Positions 26,555 through 26,558 of a DNA stretch of 26,558 nucleotides are shown in pieces (position 1 is the stretch's first letter; each line of letters begins with the position of its first letter). This DNA is from a virus. The position numbers and the translations under genes are program-made. Below the pieces are notes generated by a model. It was given only the letters and a program-made list of their open reading frames with translations, did no database searches and was not told the DNA's origin. The stretch lies in the IMG/VR virus record IMGVR_UViG_3300031857_001173, positions 1 through 26,558 of that record; one strand, written 5' to 3'.

Positions 26555-26558
26555 GGAA

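Overview
This window is part of a tailed double-stranded DNA phage with a low-GC genome (A+T-rich by eye, not counted). An actinobacterial host is suggested by a WhiB-family regulator, a RecB/Cas4-type nuclease and its zinc-finger neighbour of the kind found in actinophages, and GGAG-type ribosome binding sites throughout. WhiB plus low GC points to a low-GC actinobacterium, for example one of the small freshwater lineages, but the host is an inference. No integrase, immunity repressor, tRNA, rRNA or CRISPR array is visible. Portal, capsid and tape-measure genes must lie outside the window.

Layout. (1) 1-10483, rightward: virion tail/adsorption and lysis genes. They comprise a collagen-like fibre (cut by the window edge), a glycosyltransferase, small structural proteins, a free-standing endonuclease VII-type HNH gene, three successive fibre-plus-small-partner pairs, a 720-residue tail protein, a holin-like protein and an M23 endolysin, then a Rossmann-type glycan-enzyme-like gene. 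(2) 10484-11604, leftward: an HslV/proteasome-like Ntn hydrolase and a second glycosyltransferase. (3) 11582-12962, rightward: a secreted Ser/Pro-rich protein, a two-helix membrane protein and a small HNH protein, closed by a hairpin terminator. (4) 13014-18432, leftward: the replication/recombination operon, with a sigma-like factor, metallophosphoesterase, DUF1599 protein, primase split into a zinc-finger and a TOPRIM chain, resolvase-like nuclease, RecA-fold helicase/ATPase, and a RecB/Cas4-like nuclease split into two parts by an inserted gene. (5) 18433-18753: an AT-rich, palindrome-rich divergent control region. (6) 18754-19098, rightward: a lone transglycosylase-like gene. (7) 19095-23905, leftward: a ladder of about 20 tiny early genes, many zinc-ribbon microproteins, with WhiB and a SprT-like protease. 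(8) 23906-24649: a non-coding control/packaging region with covarying hairpins. (9) 24650-26554, rightward: large terminase.

The most striking non-gene signal is a 12-bp palindrome, TGTCTTAAGACA. Exact or near-exact copies recur every few hundred bases through the leftward early region, both in gene junctions and inside genes, and are absent from the first 11 kb. It looks like an operator or 'stoperator' network. Other unusual points are the split nuclease whose iron-sulfur cysteines sit on two chains, the out-of-frame split primase, the phage Ntn hydrolase whose correct start exposes a catalytic Thr, and the reiterated receptor-binding modules.

Many starts were re-chosen on ribosome binding sites. 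Early leftward genes share a near-constant GGAGAC(A/G)A...ATG signature, which reveals nine small genes of 22-56 codons.
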